Source: Verrucomicrobiota bacterium
Lineage (GTDB): Bacteria; Verrucomicrobiota; Verrucomicrobiia; Opitutales; Opitutaceae
Assembly (NCBI GenBank): GCA_023446865.1
Contig: JAEXPL010000451.1
Coordinates: forward strand, 1 to 16,342
Direction: 5' to 3'
Length of the DNA stretch: 16,342 nucleotides
The translations under genes and the position numbers were made by a program. Shown one piece after another: positions 15,074-16,342 of the stretch (within the stretch, counting starts at the first letter, position 1; each line of letters opens with the position of its first letter). The notes under the pieces are model-generated. The model was not told the DNA's origin. It worked only from the letters and a program-made list of their open reading frames with translations, and ran no database searches.

Positions 15074-16342
15074 ACGCGTTCGACCTCCTCGGTGGCCTTC
15101 CCGCGGCGGCTCTCCTCGCAGGCGGTCGCGATCTCGAGCGCGTACCGGTCGAGCATCGCCAGATGTTTCTGGATGCGCTGCGAGAGGAACCCGTGCACCA
15201 CCAGCGCCGGGATCGCGACCATGAGGCCGAACTTCGTCGCGATCAGCGCCTCGGAGATGCCCACGGAGAGCTTGCCCGCGCTGCCGGTGCCGAAGACGGC
15301 GATCAGGGTGAAGGTCTTGATCATGCCCGTCACCGTGCCGAGGAGACCGAGCAACGGGCCCGAGGTCGCCACCACCGCGAGCAGCGGCAGGCGACGTTCC
15401 TGGAGCATGCGCTGTTGCAGCACGAAGCTCTCGAGATGTTCCTCGAGGATCGCCTTCGGCTTGAGCCGGTGGCGCAGCGCGAGCGTGAAGAGCTCGCGGG
15501 TGGTCGCCTTCAGCGACTGCACGGCGCGCTCGGCCTCGGCCGGCGCCCCGGTCGCGACCAGCCCCAGCACGCGCCGCACCGCCGGCGGCTCGTCGACGGC
15601 GAGGCGACGGAAATCGAGCAGCTTCTGGATCGCGATCACCAGCGCGAGCGCACCCACCGCGAGGATCACCAGGCCGACCACGCCGCCCTTGCGCACCTGT
15701 TCGAGAACCCCGCCGGAGGACTCCCGCAAAGCGAGCGCGCGGCCGCCCGAAGCGTCGAGCGCGACCGTGCCGCTGCCGAGCCGGAAGACGGTGCCGGCCG
15801 CCGTCGCGCTCCAACCCTTGATCGGCTGCACCATCGGCCACTCGCTGCCCGGCCGCTGCCGTACAACGCCGACAATGTCGGGCTGGTTGCCCTGGAAGAA
15901 AGTCTCTGGTCCGAGAAAGAGGAAGGTGCCCGGCACGATCCGGTTGTCGCCGTGGACAACGGCCTGCCCCGGGGCGGTGAAGCCGCCGAGTTGCCGGATG
16001 ATCCGGTCGGTCGCGAGCTCCGCGGTCGCCAGCGCCGCCGGCACGCTCGCCGGCGCCGTCGCGTTCTCAAACTGGCGCCGCAGCGGCTCCATCCGGTCGA
16101 GCCAGGCCGTCTGCTCACCCGGCAGCAGCGACTCCTCGAGGGCCTTCAGCGTCTCCTGCGCCTGGTTGAGCACGTAGCCAAGGTTTCGTTTCGACTCGTC
16201 GGTCTCGCGACGCAGCTGCTGTCGCTGCTCCGTACCGGTGTCCTGCTGCCTTTCCAGGCGCAGGATCTCGCCCTCCAGGGTGGCGAGGCGCACCTCCGCC
16301 GCGTGGGCGGCGGTGGCGAGCGGCGCGCGGGCCGCCTCGATG
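15070..16342 (-). CDS. long ExbB-type protein, TtpC-like (partial, N-terminus beyond the edge)
   Basis: About 423 residues are visible; the frame is open through the right edge, so the start is missing. A GTG at 16293 is not the likely start because coding character continues upstream. A coiled coil (LEGEILRLERQQDTGTEQRQ and beyond) leads into a periplasmic region (HGDNRIVPGTFLFLGPETFF, then IKGWSATAAGTVF). The first membrane helix is GGVVGLVILAVGALALVIAIQ. A cytoplasmic helical part follows, then the ExbB/TolQ core SGPLLGLLGTVTGMIKTF and ISEALIATKFGLMVAIPALVV, and a C-terminal tail. An ExbB core behind a long periplasmic coiled-coil domain is the structure of TtpC, an essential partner in the Vibrio TonB2 system. 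It overlaps the short exbB by 4 bp. In related clusters a DUF3450 protein precedes it, which should lie just outside the window. Confidence 0.9.
   Translation of the reverse strand, partial: IEAARAPLATAAHAAEVRLATLEGEILRLERQQDTGTEQRQQLRRETDESKRNLGYVLNQAQETLKALEESLLPGEQTAWLDRMEPLRRQFENATAPASVPAALATAELATDRIIRQLGGFTAPGQAVVHGDNRIVPGTFLFLGPETFFQGNQPDIVGVVRQRPGSEWPMVQPIKGWSATAAGTVFRLGSGTVALDASGGRALALRESSGGVLEQVRKGGVVGLVILAVGALALVIAIQKLLDFRRLAVDEPPAVRRVLGLVATGAPAEAERAVQSLKATTRELFTLALRHRLKPKAILEEHLESFVLQQRMLQERRLPLLAVVATSGPLLGLLGTVTGMIKTFTLIAVFGTGSAGKLSVGISEALIATKFGLMVAIPALVVHGFLSQRIQKHLAMLDRYALEIATACEESRRGKATEEVERV
15084..15090 (-). promoter_or_regulatory. ribosome binding site of the short exbB gene
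   Basis: GAGGAGG on the minus strand, 10 bases before the ATG at 15073. It lies inside the end of the upstream gene and fixes the start of this gene. Confidence 0.65.

Noticed and set aside
14579..16177. Plus-strand open frame of 532 codons opposite the exbB genes
   Set aside because: Ser/Arg-rich shadow of two recognisable ExbB-family genes.

Overview
The window is high-GC (roughly 70 % by eye), densely coded DNA from a Gram-negative bacterium. Signal peptides, an energised outer-membrane transport (TonB) operon, a periplasmic Prc protease, a CE15-type esterase and mostly weak Shine-Dalgarno sequences fit a member of the Verrucomicrobiota, most likely an Opitutaceae-like organism. The lineage is an inference from gene content and protein style, not from a marker gene.

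Layout: three genes run rightward (75-7276). They are a secreted CE15-like carbohydrate esterase, then, after a 358-bp gap carrying a strong palindrome, a long Prc/Tsp carboxy-terminal protease, and 7 bp behind it a secreted 934-residue Sel1/TPR-repeat protein. The second half (16342-7827) runs leftward. A tight operon enters from the right edge: a long ExbB-type protein (TtpC-like, cut by the edge), a short ExbB, ExbD, TonB, a secreted TPR protein and a secreted protein with a second TonB-like C-terminal domain. Gaps or overlaps are only a few bases. It is followed by a large secreted alpha/beta hydrolase with a 5'-nucleotidase-C-like tail, and a small Tat-signal Cys-rich protein.

The two blocks converge on a 550-bp noncoding stretch (7277-7826) packed with palindromes. 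It includes a pair of near-identical 26-bp units in inverted orientation (REP/BIME-like), a second inverted pair whose stems differ by compensatory changes, and a 9-bp tandem repeat.

How the genes fit together: the leftward operon matches the gene order of the Vibrio TonB2 system (TtpC, ExbB2, ExbD2, TonB2, TPR protein), which uses the proton motive force to drive outer-membrane receptors. The two secreted esterases would suit an organism living on plant polysaccharides, whose fragments could enter through TonB-dependent receptors. The Prc protease next to a repeat-rich secreted protein recalls the Prc-NlpI (TPR adaptor) partnership of E. coli. No mobile element, CRISPR array, tRNA or rRNA was recognised, and no clearly unprecedented system. 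The most notable points are the atypical Prc active-site region, the Prc/Sel1 pair, the extended TonB operon, the hydrolase fusion and the palindrome cluster.
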